A stretch of DNA of 64,000 bases from Sinohyriopsis cumingii (Eukaryota > Mollusca > Bivalvia > Unionida > Unionidae), in NCBI GenBank assembly GCA_028554795.2, contig CM068838.1:92834974-92898973 (forward strand), read 5' to 3'. The position numbers and the translations under genes were made by a program. Below are positions 1-12,130 of this stretch, in pieces. Position 1 is the stretch's first letter, and every line of letters starts with the position of its first letter. The notes under the pieces are model-generated. The model was not told the origin of the DNA and did no database searches. It saw only the letters and a program-made list of their open reading frames with translations.

Positions 1-699
1 CCATTAATATTACTATATAACACATGCACACAGATTTTACGTGATGGTCCAGGGGCACTTCCCTGTCTTATATGTGGCATTGGAGTCGAATCTTGCAATC
101 ACCTTTACATGTCCTGTGGATCTGTTCGTGAATAAAGTAAAGCGCGCAGAAATAAACCAAAACCACATACACCTGTGGCTGAACAAAAATATCAGAAATC
201 AATAAAAGGATAAATAGTTGAAATAATAACCAGGATTGATAGATTTCACTTTCTGTCCCTGATAAAATAAAACGAAAATATGGACAGACTTCCATAATAG
301 AGAGACGCCTTTTCCCCTCCCTAGTATAAGCATACCCAATATTCCTCAGCTGTAACAGATCGCACGGCAGTATGGAATACACAACCAAGTCGCATGATAC
401 TTTAATTACTGCGATCAATATTTGATCTGATTCAAACTGTTGCAACTTCAACAAAAACATCAGCAGCAAAAATCATCAGTGAAACAGAACTACAGCAGCT
501 AAAACAATTTGTACGTAAAATTAATATCCACATAACAAGGGGTGCAAGAAAAGCTGGCAGCTCGCAGTGTTAGATGAGTATGAACGAAACCATCTTCGTC
601 GTCGTGCCTTTTTTACCGCTACTGAAGCAACTGTGTATTATCGTGCAAAAACCCAACAATCACAAGGACCCGAATTCAAATTGGAAAAACGTAGTGGTG
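1..699. other. No gene recognised
   Basis: AT-rich sequence with only short chance frames. A short plus-strand stretch near 545-670 reads as a charged peptide without stops. It may be the decayed front of the polymerase relic that follows, but I could not match it to a family. Confidence 0.4.
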
Positions 700-2030
700 A
701 GTTAAGAACATAACGTAGGCATTATCCCACTCACCTACAAACCAGGGAAAGACGCCCGAAATCTATTAAAAATATGATACCTATAATTGTAACGGTGTAA
801 AAAACATTTGGTCACGCTGGGGATAACGCAGATATTGTTTTCAATACACAAATCCACCGTGATAAGGGTGGATTTATAACTACTACACCATGGATTCACA
901 GTGGTGAAATTGGCAGAGGCATTCAAAAGATTCTCGAATCGTTGGAGAAATACTCTAATGCAGGAGTGGGATGGACTCTCGAAAGATATGACCAGGCTGA
1001 AGTCCATCTCTCACCAGTCAATCACTGTCAACCGTTTCGTTGATCCAGTTTCATAACCATGGCCAGTTATGAATACAAAAACGTTGACTACCGTTGTAGT
1101 GAGTGGTCAATTTGGTCAGCTTTATATCCATCTAGTTTTAACCAAAACTGCCCCGATAATACCCGCAACACCTAGATTAACTCAACTTTGGTGATATTGA
1201 ATTTCAGGTGCAGGTTACCGAAACGGTACCGAACACATTTGAAACACTTAATCCAGGTATCACTGTCACTGTGTTTTCTTATGATAAAGGTTCTTTTTTT
1301 ATCCAGTTATGCAGTTTATCGATTCATGACAATGTATGAGTTCGACCTTACATAAGTTAGTAAACAATCTAACCGGGGAAAACTTGAAATCACTCGTTGA
1401 TACTGTCCAACCAATAGGGGCTTTATAGCGAGAAAAGGTGTATATCCGTACGAGTATATGAACGATTGGAACAAATGTGCTGAAACTCAGTTGCCACCGA
1501 CCGAATCGTTTTTTTTTTCATAATTGTCACGTGAAGGTATTTAAGAAGATTTGCGAACATGCAAAAATAATTTGGGCCGTATTCGAAATCGAGAACCTCG
1601 GTGACTATTATAGTCAGAATCTGAGCACGGAAGCTTGCTGATGTGTTTAAGAAATAGTGTGACACTGTTATGCACATATACAAGCTCGATCCCTTCCATT
1701 AATTATCGTCACCGGGTATGCGCTGGGATGCATTATTGTCCAAAACTACAATCGAGCTGGAATTTCTCACTAACACTGATCAGCATCTGTTTATCGAACG
1801 TTCACTTAATGGCGGAATATCACTGTCAGGTCACAGGAACGCTCGTGCCAGTGACCCAAACGTTCACAGGTATGACCCCGTTAATCCCAATAGTTACATC
1901 ATGTATCAAAATACGAATAACCTTTATGAATGGGTAATAACGCAATCACTTCCGATTGGTGGGTTTCAGTGGATCTATCCTGCACACATTCATCTATAAA
2001 ACACGTGCACGATTGCAACATCTGTGGTAG
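700..2030 (+). mobile_element. Old Polinton-type DNA polymerase B relic
   Basis: Short plus-strand stretches in changing frames resemble the N-terminal and exonuclease-to-palm part of protein-primed family-B polymerases of Polintons/Mavericks. Recognisable blocks are EKYSNAGVGWTLERYDQAEV near 945, ITVTVFSYDKG near 1265, KGVYPYEYMNDWNK near 1437, and the segment at 1718-1999 with a WDALLSKTTIELEFLT block, GGISLSGHRNARAS and a LYEW...LPIGGFQW block typical of this family. The sequence is much more decayed than the two Polintons later in the window and is not closely similar to them, so it is probably an older insertion from a different lineage. No capsid or integrase genes were seen beside it. 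It is broken many times. Confidence 0.7.
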
Positions 2031-2389
2031 CCTTTGATACGTTATTGAAGTTTATCTGGAATATACTGTGTATTTACATGACGCACACAGCAAGTATCCG
2101 CTGGCACTAAATAATTTATTAAATAATTGTTGAACCCCTGGACAATGTATCGGGTAAGAAAATCAAATCATATTCTTTTGGAAATTAGGAGGTTTGATGT
2201 ACAAAAGGAAATTCTTAATAGTGCACCAGTTTTTTCGGCTCCATAATTCAACCGACCGTATAGAATGCAAGTCATGTAAGGGACGGAGTAGTAATGATTC
2301 AAGAAAACATAAAAATGGTGTGGATCATTCATTGTGCTATGTTTCTAAAAAATATAAGCACCAGATACATTATTCCACAGTCAAAAAGG

Positions 2390-2605
2390 AACGTTAGGCA
2401 CTACTTTGAAGTGTATATTAGCTCAACTCCTTCTCCGATTATTGTATCCAGTGGTCACAACCCCCTTACGTTCATTATCACAATTAAAAACACAAATCAG
2501 AGACTGTTGCGATAGAGTTTTATGTTGCCAGAATACAACAGTGACATTAGACACATCGTGGAAAAAGGCAACATGATTGCAGATGCACTTTCACGTGTAT
2601 AGAAA
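2390..2605 (+). mobile_element. Ty3/Gypsy LTR retrotransposon scrap (RNase H end)
   Basis: Near 2525-2600 the plus strand reads LPEYNSDIRHIVEKGNMIAD followed by ALSRV. This matches the end of the RNase H domain in Ty3/Gypsy polyproteins (the EYxxDIRHxxGKxNxxADALSR block). A weaker upstream block near 2450-2515 resembles the HxPLTF region. No LTR, primer-binding site, integrase or protease is visible. It is a short, old, broken fragment next to the polymerase relic. Confidence 0.55.
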
Positions 2606-2841
2606 CACTGTATGGCTTCGGGTATGTTTAGTGTCATTCATATGATATTAACTAACAATTTTATTAGCACATGTATGTTCCATTAAAGATGTATAAGAAA
2701 GCTGTTTTACCATAAATCTTTCTTTATTATTATATGCATCAATAATTTGTATAGTTTTTATCCATGATTATAGATCATTGATTTAGATACAGAATATAAT
2801 ATAACTTGTTTGTGTCCATGAGAGTAGATGCTGTTTTAAGA

Positions 2842-3068
2842 TAGTTATTGTGGTTGTAGAGGCTATACATGGTGGCCAGTATAACTGGTGGAGGAAGAAC
2901 CCTAAAAACACCGGGAAAAACCACCGACACACGAGATGCCACTGGCACGCTTTCTCACGCAATCACGTTAGCCGATCCTGAGACTCGAACCAACGCAGAC
3001 AGAGGTGAGATGGCAGTGATCTGGAACGGGGACCTCCATAGACCAATCGGCCACTTGGGGCTCTTGTT
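2842..3068 (-). mobile_element. tRNA-derived SINE copy 1
   Basis: Minus-strand copy of the window's SINE family. The tRNA-like head lies at the right end (B-box-like GGTTCGAGTCTCAGG on the minus strand near 2975-2990). The body has the shared segment GGTGGTTTTTCCCGG and a GGCCACCATGTATAGCC block near the left end. The (AAC)n tail is nearly lost. It is more diverged than the copies near 14.3 and 42.8 kb. Confidence 0.8.
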
Positions 3069-3200
3069 ATAATATAGAGCTTTAATAGTGTTTTTATTTG
3101 GGTTGATGTTCTAAATAATAAACCTGTTTACAGTTTGGGTTAATTTCTATTGGACGATTACATCAGGTGGGTTGTGTTGCGAAATAAGTCATGTATAAGG

Positions 3201-3705
3201 TTTTCTGACAGCAATAATAACGTTGTTACAGCATACATTTCTGACAGTAATAATAACGTTGTTACAAGATACATTTCTTACAGTAATAATAACGTTGTTA
3301 CAGCATACATTTCTGACAGTAATAATAACGTTGTTACAAGATACATTTCTTACAGTAATAATAACGTTGTTACAACATCCATTTCTGACAGTAATAATAA
3401 CGTTGTTACAAGATACATTTCTTACAGTAATAATAACGTTGTTACAGCATACATTTCTGACAGTAATAATAACGTTGTTACAAGATACATTTCTTACAGT
3501 AATAATAACGTTGTTACAGCATACATTTCTGACAGTAATAATAACGTTGTTACAAGATACATTTCTTACAGTAATAATAACGTTGTTACAACATCCATTT
3601 CTGACAGTAATAATAACGTTGTTACAAGATAATTTCTTACAGTAATAATAACGTTGTTACAACATCCATTTCTGACAGTAATAATAACGTTGTTACAAGA
3701 TACAT
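3201..3705. repeat. 36-bp minisatellite, about 14 units
   Basis: Tandem 36-bp units built on AATAATAACGTTGTTACA. Two slightly different units alternate (GACAG/GCATACA-type and TACAG/AGATACA-type), giving a 72-bp higher-order period. Because 36 is a multiple of 3, long frames run through it without coding meaning. The core AACGTT is palindromic. Confidence 0.95.
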
Positions 3706-4381
3706 TTTGATAATATTGTTCACTTCATTGTCGTTATTTTCATACTTTCCATTTCACTGAAATTTACCTTTATCTGACCGTCATAGTATTTAGACAAACA
3801 CTGTATGCATTGTTGTTGCTGTTAAGTTTAATTATAGTGTCGTGCGCACAATTGTGCATGTGGCACTTTTTTCTGACTGCACCGCAGTCTGCTAGTTGTT
3901 CCTGTGGAAGGGGATGGTGCCACCTCCCCCAGGCTTTAATGGATTCAAGGAACCCTGATAGTTTGGCCTCAATCTGTGGGTCCATAAAGGTCCCTACAGT
4001 TGAATGGTTGGTTGTCATTAGTGGGAAGGAGAGCTCGGGAACGGTCCTGCTTGCTTTGCATCGCTGGTTTCTTGTTGCAGTTGCCTGGTGTTTGTTGCAA
4101 TTTTGTTTCTTTTTTCTGTTTTTTTTTTTCGATTTTTTTTTCTTTTTTTCTTCTTCAAAATGTTCTAAAAGGAGGGGGATGTTCTATGCTGTTTATAGAG
4201 GTTCTTAGTAGAAATCATGTATGAAGAGAGATTTTCAAGGTTATTATGGTATTAAAATTCGAGGTGTTTAGGGTGTGTTTCCTACTTTATGTTATTTATA
4301 AGTTTTTAGATATTACCTCTTTAAGTTATTTATTAATTAATGTTTTTAGAGACTGAATGTCATTTATACTTTATTTAGCAA
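3706..4381. other. No gene supported
   Basis: Frames here include an apparent hydrophobic protein whose end is a poly-T tract near 4110-4155, which argues against a real gene. The segment may include the 3' flank or UTR of the minus-strand LINE that starts at 4682, but no boundary was found. Confidence 0.4.
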
Positions 4382-4513
4382 GAGACCGGAGTCCTAGCCG
4401 ATTACACGGTTCGCTAAGGACATCTAGGACCGGAATCATAGCTGATTACTCGGTTCGTTAAGGACATCTAGGACCGGAATCCTAGCTGATTACTCGGTTC
4501 GTTAAGGACATCT
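4382..4513. repeat. 44-bp tandem repeat, three units
   Basis: Three units of about 44 bp built on AGGACCGGAATCCTAGCTGA and TTACTCGGTTCGTTAAGGAC. They lie downstream of the LINE coding region on its strand, so they could be a 3'-UTR repeat of that element. That is inference. Confidence 0.85.
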
Positions 4514-4681
4514 AGGACATCCGATTTTGCGGTTTCCTTAGGTTTTTTTTATAGGTGTTTCGTAAGTGAATTATTTATTAATACTTTTATAAAATTCAAT
4601 GATATGTTATGGGTTTTTATGTGGTGGCTTCTAAATTTATTTAGCTAGTTACTGGGTCTTTTGGTTTTGTGGGGATAGTAA

Positions 4682-6640
4682 TTATGTTTTGTTCCTAAAT
4701 CCTGCTGAGTCTATGAAATGATTTATATTTTGATATGCTGATTGTTTAGTTTTATTAGAGTCCATAAGTAACTCTGGGTATGTGTGTGGTGATCCAATCT
4801 CTTTTTGGTTTTTGATAAATATTTTCCAAGCGGGTTGATATTTTGGGCATATATTGAATACGTGGTGTAGATCTTCGGTGGTGTGGCAGTTAAAGCAGTT
4901 AATGGTTGCTGGTTTGGGTCCTATAAACCTTCCAAAACTGCTTGCTAGTTTAGTTTTTCCAGTTATTATCCTGTTTATGGTTTTCTGTTCTAAATAGGTA
5001 CCCTTAGGTAGCTGTATGTTTCTATCTACGTTGTTTTGGGTTTCATGGTGCTTTTTACCTTTTGTGGAGAGTTCCAAAAATCTTGCCATGTTTGGTCTAT
5101 ATATGTTTGTGCGAAGCTAGTTGCATCTGTAGAGCTATAGTTAAGCTTGATAGAGTTTTGATCTCGTAGTTTGGTTTTTGCAACTTTGTCTGCTGTTTCG
5201 TTGCCATAGATTCCAATGTGCGACGGTATCCACATGAGCTCGACTAATTGATGTGCTGTGGTGATATCGTCGATTTATTGGCATGATCTGTCGAGGAATT
5301 GTTCCCTAGAGTGTGTATTGCGATTTTGGATCGATTTGATAACGCTTAGGGAATCGCTTATAATGACTGCTTTAGGTATTTGGTTGTCTTTGATCCATTG
5401 TAGTGTTTCAAGTATAGCCCAGAATTCAGTGGTGTAAATGGAGCAATAGTCAGGTAATCTGGATCCCGTTTGTATATTGAATTCAGGGATGACTATTGCT
5501 GCTGCTGTTCTTGGTGGGTTGTTCGTTTTTGATCCATCGGTATATATTTTAACATAGTTCGGGTATTTTGGGTTGATTTCGTTTACCAGTACAGGTTTTA
5601 ATAAGTTTTCTTGTCCTTCTTTATTGCCTAATTTGGTAGCTTCAATGTTAATCCTTGGTGGTTTTTGTAACCATGGTGATTTGTTCTGGTCTGCATTGTT
5701 TGTTACCTGTTTTTTTAGTAGAGGTATCCTTTCTCTTAGTTCAAGGATTACTTTGCCACTTGGCGTGATGGGTATGATTTTGGGTTTGAAGACAACTTTA
5801 CACTTATTTATAGCTATTTTGGTGGGATGGTTGTCTGGGTGGGTATCTAATCGAATGGAGTAACGGAGGAGCAGTTCTTGCCTACGTAATTTTAAGGGTA
5901 GTTCTCCTGTTAGTGTTTGTAGTTCTTCTAATGATGTTGAGGGGAGTGTTCCTGTGCATAATAGTAAGGCTTTTCTCTGGATAGTGTCAAGGTTTTGTAG
6001 TACAGGTTGCTTAGCCGAGTTATATGCTTGGCAAACGTAATCCAGTTTTGATCTAATTAGGCTTTTATATATCGTGAGGAGGGTTTCCTGGTTGGATCCC
6101 CAGTCAGTCCCTGTGATGTTCCTGAGTAAATTGAGATCTTTGTTACAATTCTGGGTGAGTTGTTCAATGTGCTGTTTCGATGTGAGGTGGTTGTCAAAGA
6201 ACATTCCTAGGAATTTTTTTACTGTTACGTATTTGATTAATTGATTTTGTATATAGAATTTTGGATAGACTAGGTTGTTATTTCGTTTGGGGGTGAATAT
6301 GATTGCCACAGTTTTTTTCATGAGATATTTTGAAACCCCATTTGTCCTCCCATCTCCCTATGTTGTCTAGGCTCTGCTGGATTTCTTTAACTACTGTGTT
6401 ATTGGCAGGATTTCCATTCCTCTATATGCCACTATCATCTGCAAACTGTGACAAATTTATTTTTGCGGAGACTGCATTGAGGTCAGGGTCGTTTACCATT
6501 AGGTTAAATAGTAAGGGACTTATTACACTGCCTTGCGGTGTTCCATTTTCAAGTTAAAATTCTTCCGAATGGGTGTTGCCTATTCTTGTGGTAATTTTCC
6601 GGCCTGTGAGGAAATCGCCAATCCAGTTGAAACACTATGC
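4682..6640 (-). mobile_element. 5'-truncated LINE with RT and RNase H
   Basis: Non-LTR retrotransposon on the minus strand, read in several frames. The RT palm shows NGTPQGSVISPLLFNLMVND near 6480-6545 and FADDS near 6440. The thumb/connection runs 5800-6321 (LLTIYKSLIRSKLDYVCQAY). RNase H follows at about 5290-5560 with YTDGS, TTEFWAI and ISDSLSVI carrying the expected D, E and D, then WIPSHIGIYGNETAD near 5190-5235. The C-terminal tail at 4682-5089 has a CxxC-H-C knuckle (CFNCHTTEDLHHVFNIC). RT plus a downstream RNase H points to the I/Jockey-related group. The endonuclease and ORF1 are absent. Frame changes separate the 4682-5089, 5026-5235 and 5275-6321 pieces, and the RT above 6330 is also interrupted, so it is dead. 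Confidence 0.85.
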
Positions 6641-7138
6641 ATAATAATGATTCTGATAATACAAATGTTTGTCTGGTCGGTCTTGCGATCTCGTCTTAGT
6701 CCTCACGTGTATAGCTCTCTCCAGTGCAATCCGTCTGGAGCTATGGAACGTGTTAAACTCGTAGTTTTACTTACCTTTTTCTCGAGTTATTGTCTTCAAG
6801 ATAATAATTACGCTTCAATGCTTCATTATATTTTACATGTGTTCTTGTGTCTCTCTCTGTCTGTTTATCGATCTATCGATAGATAGATAGATATATAGAT
6901 AGGTAAATATATAGATAGATACATAAATAGATTAGTAGATAGATAGATTAGTAGATAGGGTAGATGGATGGATGGATAGATGGACAGATATATAGACAGA
7001 TAGATAGATAGATATCTAAGTTTTTAAATATCTTCTGGTCGGTGACGTCTATACCTAACTTTACTTATTACTCGATACTTTTTACTTCACCTTACACATT
7101 TAATGTCATTTACTGCATATCTGCACGCACACGCACAC

Positions 7139-7140
<2 letters not shown>
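6641..7140. repeat. GATA/GATG-rich simple sequence and flank
   Basis: From about 6860 to 7015 there is an impure tetranucleotide tract (GATA with GATG and GACA variants). Sequence on either side has no recognisable coding content. Confidence 0.7.

Positions 7141-7200
<60 letters not shown>
7141..7200. repeat. (TA)n microsatellite
   Basis: Uninterrupted alternating AT of 60 bases, preceded by a short CACACG run. Apparent Ile-Tyr repeat proteins across it are artefacts. Confidence 0.97.
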
Positions 7201-7202
<2 letters not shown>

Positions 7203-8360
7203 TTATTAGTGAGATTCGATCGACTGCAATTTGGATATATTTAGGTATTTTCGTTTACAATCTAAGACCAATAGAACATAATTTCGATATAACCGTCGCG
7301 CACACTTCAAAAATACCCTCCAGTATGATAACAACGTTGAGTAGGATAATCACAACGACCAAACTATGACCACCTTTTTTTGGTTCATATTTCCGTAACT
7401 GCATCTTCCATTTTCATTGATGAATTGAACATATTTTCCCCATACCAATATGTCACTGCGTTTGTTTGGCAATAGGTCATGTTATCTTCCTTAGCACACG
7501 TATGTGTTTGTCAGTCACAGCTGAATGAGATCCACCCCGTATATGCATGAGCTTCAAAATCAGTAAAATAGCGTGCATTACCGCGCTGTGCTCAGATTTC
7601 ATTTATACAATGAACGGCATGTAAAGTATTAAAGAAAACGTTAAGATCACATTTTGTTTCAACTGTTATTCCGATTACTATGACTCTACGGTCTTAAAGT
7701 AAGTAAAAGAAAGCAGCGAAAACCAAAGAGGTTTGTGAAACTTCAAAAATTAATGATTTAATTATCTAAAACATAAAATGAAAGAGGAACTTAATTTTTT
7801 TTAATTTGAATCCCAAATAATCATAAAACGTTCTATTAGAAGTCGACGCGAACAGAGTATTTCGAATGAGTTGCATGTCCTCGAATGTGTTGATGCACCA
7901 ATATTCTTAAATTTGCTAAAGTATCATCAGTTTTGTCGTATCACAATGGCATTACCTGATATTCCTTTCAGGGAATTTGCAATAATCCGAGAATAATAGT
8001 TAAGTCCAAAATCAATGAGCACTTTGAAATTCCAATGAAGAATCCGAACAAACAAGTACTCTCAAAGTATATCTAAACACAACATTAAATACATCTGCAT
8101 ACTGATTTTGAAACAAGAATATTGTTAAGTGTAATGATTTATTTGTCCAGTTCTTATATACAAATTACAGCTCTACATCGGTAATATTGTTTTCCTCGAT
8201 CTACGCCACAATACCTCCCTACGATGCAACAGAACTCACCTGATCAAATCAACCAATATAAAATAATCCAAACTTAGGGATTTTTTCATCATTAATATTT
8301 GTTTTACAACTTGTAAAAACCTTTAGCTCATTGTAATATACAGTCTTGCACTAAAATGTA

Positions 8361-8364
<4 letters not shown>
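7201..8364. other. Intergenic or intronic AT-rich DNA, no feature seen
   Basis: No frame of note, no RNA gene and no repeat recognised on either strand. Confidence 0.5.

Positions 8365-8441
<77 letters not shown>
8365..8441. repeat. (TA)n microsatellite
   Basis: About 77 bases of alternating AT in AT-rich non-coding DNA. Confidence 0.97.
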
Positions 8442-8445
<4 letters not shown>

Positions 8446-9062
8446 ACACTATGACGTAAGAGAACGATTAAATATGTATTTTAAGTATAGGATATAAAGC
8501 GTATCGATCAAGTGTTCAAATGAAGGGCCATCATGCTTATACGACGTAGAATACACTCATACGCTCCGGCATCCTGTACCACATAATCATGGACACAATC
8601 ATTTTCAAAACTCAGTCCGCAATCTATATTCACATTATTGAAATTTTACTACAGATGAAGGGAAAATAATATTTTGCATCAGTACAGCTCTTTTATAAGA
8701 AGAGCACAGAACGGTAATAAATCTTGCTGGAATAAACTCGTTAGCAATACGTTATAAACATGAACATGGCTGAAGAACCGTACATGTCTTGTTCCGCCTT
8801 CATTATGAAGTGTCATGTCATAAAGGATACTTAAGATAAATACATTATAAGTATGAGCACAAGAAAGCTATACATGGAGGACTTTATTTACGTAAACATT
8901 CTAAAAATACATATCATAAATATAAAAAGTACACAAATCCAATTTGGCATAAATATAAAAATGAGAAACCATGACGAGCGTTTTAAAAAGTGGATAGCCT
9001 TTATTTTTTCATTAGTTTGGGAGAGTGTGCAAATGTTGAGTCCTTTCTTGCTTTCCGATTTG

Positions 9063-9065
<3 letters not shown>
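8442..9065. other. No feature seen
   Basis: AT-rich sequence between two (TA)n tracts. The minus-strand frame near 8888-9232 is created by the microsatellite. Confidence 0.5.

Positions 9066-9118
<53 letters not shown>
9066..9118. repeat. (TA)n microsatellite
   Basis: About 53 bases of alternating AT. Confidence 0.97.
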
Positions 9119-9122
<4 letters not shown>

Positions 9123-9511
9123 CTCTGTTGATGTGTCAAGTTAATAGGTCCGTAAAATGACATACCCAGTCTTTGCAGAAATTGAACATATATCTTAGAC
9201 CGAGTGCTAAGGTGACCATTTATGCAGCACAAGAAACAAGAAATGTCATTTACAAAAAGTGTTCATTACCCAATATTTATACAAAAGAAAAGGCTAGAAA
9301 TTTAATATGCAGGAAGTATTTATCAACCATAGAATGATAATGTAAAATACGCAAAAATGTAGATCGAAACAAAGAGGGTCTCTCGAAGATGCAAAATATA
9401 AAAAAGTACATGAGCTGGAAGTTTCAGTATTAATGGTACAATTTATATTCTTACACAGTAAAGAAAATGGTAGAGTGTTTGTACACAGTATAGAAAATGT
9501 TTCATGGTCTA

Positions 9512-10137
9512 TTACTACATAGTATACTGATGCTCCTTGCATTCTATTTCTACACAGTATACTGTAGCCCCTTGCATTCTATTTCTACATAGTATACTGT
9601 AGCCCCTTGCATTCTATTTGGACATAGTATACTGTAGCCCCTTGCATTCTATTTGGACATAGTATACTGTAGCCCCTTGCATTCTATTTCTACATTGTGT
9701 ACTGTAGCCCCTTGCATTCTATTACTACATAGTATACTGTAGCCCCTTGCATTCTATTACTACATAGTATACTGTAGCCCCTTGCATTCTATTACTACAT
9801 AGTATACTGTAGCCCCTTGCATTCTATTACTACATAGTATACTGTAGCCCCTTGCATTCTATTACTACATAGTATACTGTAGCCCCTTGCATTCTATTAC
9901 TACATAGTATACTGTAGCCCCTTGCATTCTATTTCTACATAGTATACTGTAGCTCCTTGCACTCTATTACTACATAGTATACTGTAGCCCCTTGCATTCT
10001 ATTTCTACATTGTATACTGTAGCCCCTTGCATTTTATTTCTACATAGTATACTATAGCCCCTTGCTTTCTATTACTACATAGTATAATGTTGCCCCTTGC
10101 ATTCTATTACTACATAGTATACTGTAGCCCCTTGCAT
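9512..10137. repeat. 35-bp minisatellite, about 18 units
   Basis: Tandem units of about 35 bp built on CTACATAGTATACTGTAGCC followed by CCTTGCATTCTATTA. GTATAC and the surrounding TACAT/AGTATACTGTA are dyad-like. Units are well conserved in the middle and drift at both edges, as expected of an array growing from the centre. More diverged units probably extend leftward to about 9455. Confidence 0.95.
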
Positions 10138-10578
10138 AAGATGTACATGTTCGTTATTCCTACTAGACAAACTATCTAGTTTTCTTTCATTTATCATTGC
10201 TACCTTATAAAACATCAAGACTGAATTATGTAATGGATGATAAGAATCAAATTATTATTTTACATTTAACATACCGAATATTTGTTTTGTGTATAATATA
10301 GCCCACTAGGGTACAGATTCAGTTCTTTGTTTACATCAACACTGTAATCCCACCTAAAATAGAAAATCAATAAAGAAAATGTCCCGTAACAATTTATTTT
10401 TCCCAAATGACATCTTGACTGTTGCTTAATAACGTGTACTTCGAAGAAAATAGAAATGTATCTAAAAGAAACAAATAGTAACGAAGATACTGAAAATATA
10501 GCATCACAACCCAGCTCAGAAATGAATTAGAAGACAATAATACGAGCGTGTCTCTGGTACGACTGACATACAGAATGG
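10138..10578. other. No feature seen
   Basis: AT-rich non-coding sequence between the minisatellite and a SINE. Confidence 0.5.
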
Positions 10579-10814
10579 CACTAATGTTGTTGTTGTTGTA
10601 GGGCTTAACGCCATTTTCAGCACAAGATAGGTTATACACGGCGGCCAGTATTATGGTGGAGAAAGAACCCGGGAAAACCTTGGAAAAAACTACCGATCCA
10701 AGAGAAGCTACTGGCAAGCTTTCTCACATACCCACATTGGCCGAACCCGAGACTCGTACCCATGCTGTGATTCATAACGGTGAGCACTTTATACCACTCA
10801 GCCACTCAGGACAC
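10579..10814 (-). mobile_element. tRNA-derived SINE copy 2
   Basis: Minus-strand copy. On the plus strand it starts with the tail complement (TTGTTGTTGTTGTAGG), then the TAACGCCATTTTCAGCACAA block, and ends with the tRNA-like head. Flanks share AATGGCA (left near 10574, right near 10817), a likely short target-site duplication. Confidence 0.88.
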
Positions 10815-10979
10815 CCAAAATGGCATTTAAATATGCTAAAACACTGGTAATTTATGACAGTGGTCCTAATATCGATTTCAATATAAATATCTAAACTCGA
10901 TAGACTTGATCCATCATTGCTTAAAGCTTTAATTCATGATACGGCCGTGTCCTGTTTATAGCTGCTGAGTGTTGAAACC

Positions 10980-12130
10980 AACAATAACAAGAGTTTAAAA
11001 TTAGTAAATATGGGGGCCATTTGGATGTCAGATGGACATCGTTGTCACTTAGTTCCGCGATGTACCCTAGCAAGTCTTCTGGTGATAACCCTATGAAACA
11101 GTAAAGATGACCAGATGTTGTTAAGAAGACCGCCAGACAGACACACTTATTTTAATGCGGAACAAAGTGGATATCGTAAGAAATCTTCTCGTGAAAACAG
11201 TTTGTTCATATGATTTTGCGCTTAGGATGCGTTGCATGATTAAAAAAGTACCGTTATTACATCCATACCGGATGTCAGATCAACATTTTCATTTAGAATC
11301 AATTAGACATCACAAGAAGTCTTTTGGCGAAGACTTAATGTCGATATGACCATACTGTTAGGAGGAGTAGCGTTGGCAAGATCTCCAAGGTGATCACCGT
11401 CACCGCCAAACTGGATGTCAGGTCAGCACATTTTCAACTGGGACCAAACAGACATCAGAGAAATCTTCCAGCGAAAGTCATATGACGATATGTCCGCCCT
11501 GTTAGGAGTAGAGTATTAACTCTAACAGTATTATAACGCTAGTTAACATAGTGACCTTTTGGATGTCCGATCGGCATCTTCTTTTGTCTAGGACCTACTA
11601 GACATAATAAAAACTGTTAGTGAGAACCTGAAGTTGATATGACATTTCATTCAGGAGAAGTAGCAATAACGCTGCGGTGGCCATATTTTTTATGTAACAG
11701 CGGTCCCAGCTAGTTTAATGACCAACTAAAAACAAAACGTATATGGGAAGAAATCTCATATAGAGGCGCCTTTACACTCAGCCGGACACTCGATAACAAA
11801 ATCATTAAAAATGGGTGGAGTATGGTTTGTCAGATCCCACTATATGAAATCTTTTTAGTGAAACCCAATGTAGATATCACTATCCATTCATGGCGAGCAA
11901 CGTTAGTAAGATTTTTATGATGGTAGCTTTGACTCAATATCAGATTTCCGAACGGCAACATTTTACCATAGGACCATATAGACCATAACATAAATGTGTG
12001 TGGAATGTTTGATGGAAATCCATCATGTAGTTTATGAGTTAATAGTGATAACAGTCCTGTGCTAACGAAAGGATGGAAGACAGACAATATGCCTTCATAA
12101 AAACTCTTCTGTTCAATGACAAGTAGAGCT
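10980..12130. repeat. Degenerate repeat family, units of about 140-260 bp
   Basis: A GGATGTCAGATCAACATTTT-like block recurs near 11025, 11271, 11412 and 11564, with a weaker trace near 11825. Each is followed by a block like AGACATCACAAGAAGTCTT and then one like GTCGATATGACC...TGTTAGGAG. The same phrases appear more loosely near 13080-13250. Spacing is irregular and divergence is high. It could be an old satellite or a decayed tandem element; no coding potential is apparent. Confidence 0.6.

Noticed and set aside
3150-3645. Two overlapping repeat proteins of 140-160 residues
   Set aside because: They are produced by a 36-bp minisatellite whose period is a multiple of three; no promoter, domain or proper start supports them.
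3810-4208. Apparent secreted or membrane protein with many Phe and Ser
   Set aside because: Its hydrophobic end is a poly-T tract and neither strand shows conserved blocks or splice context.
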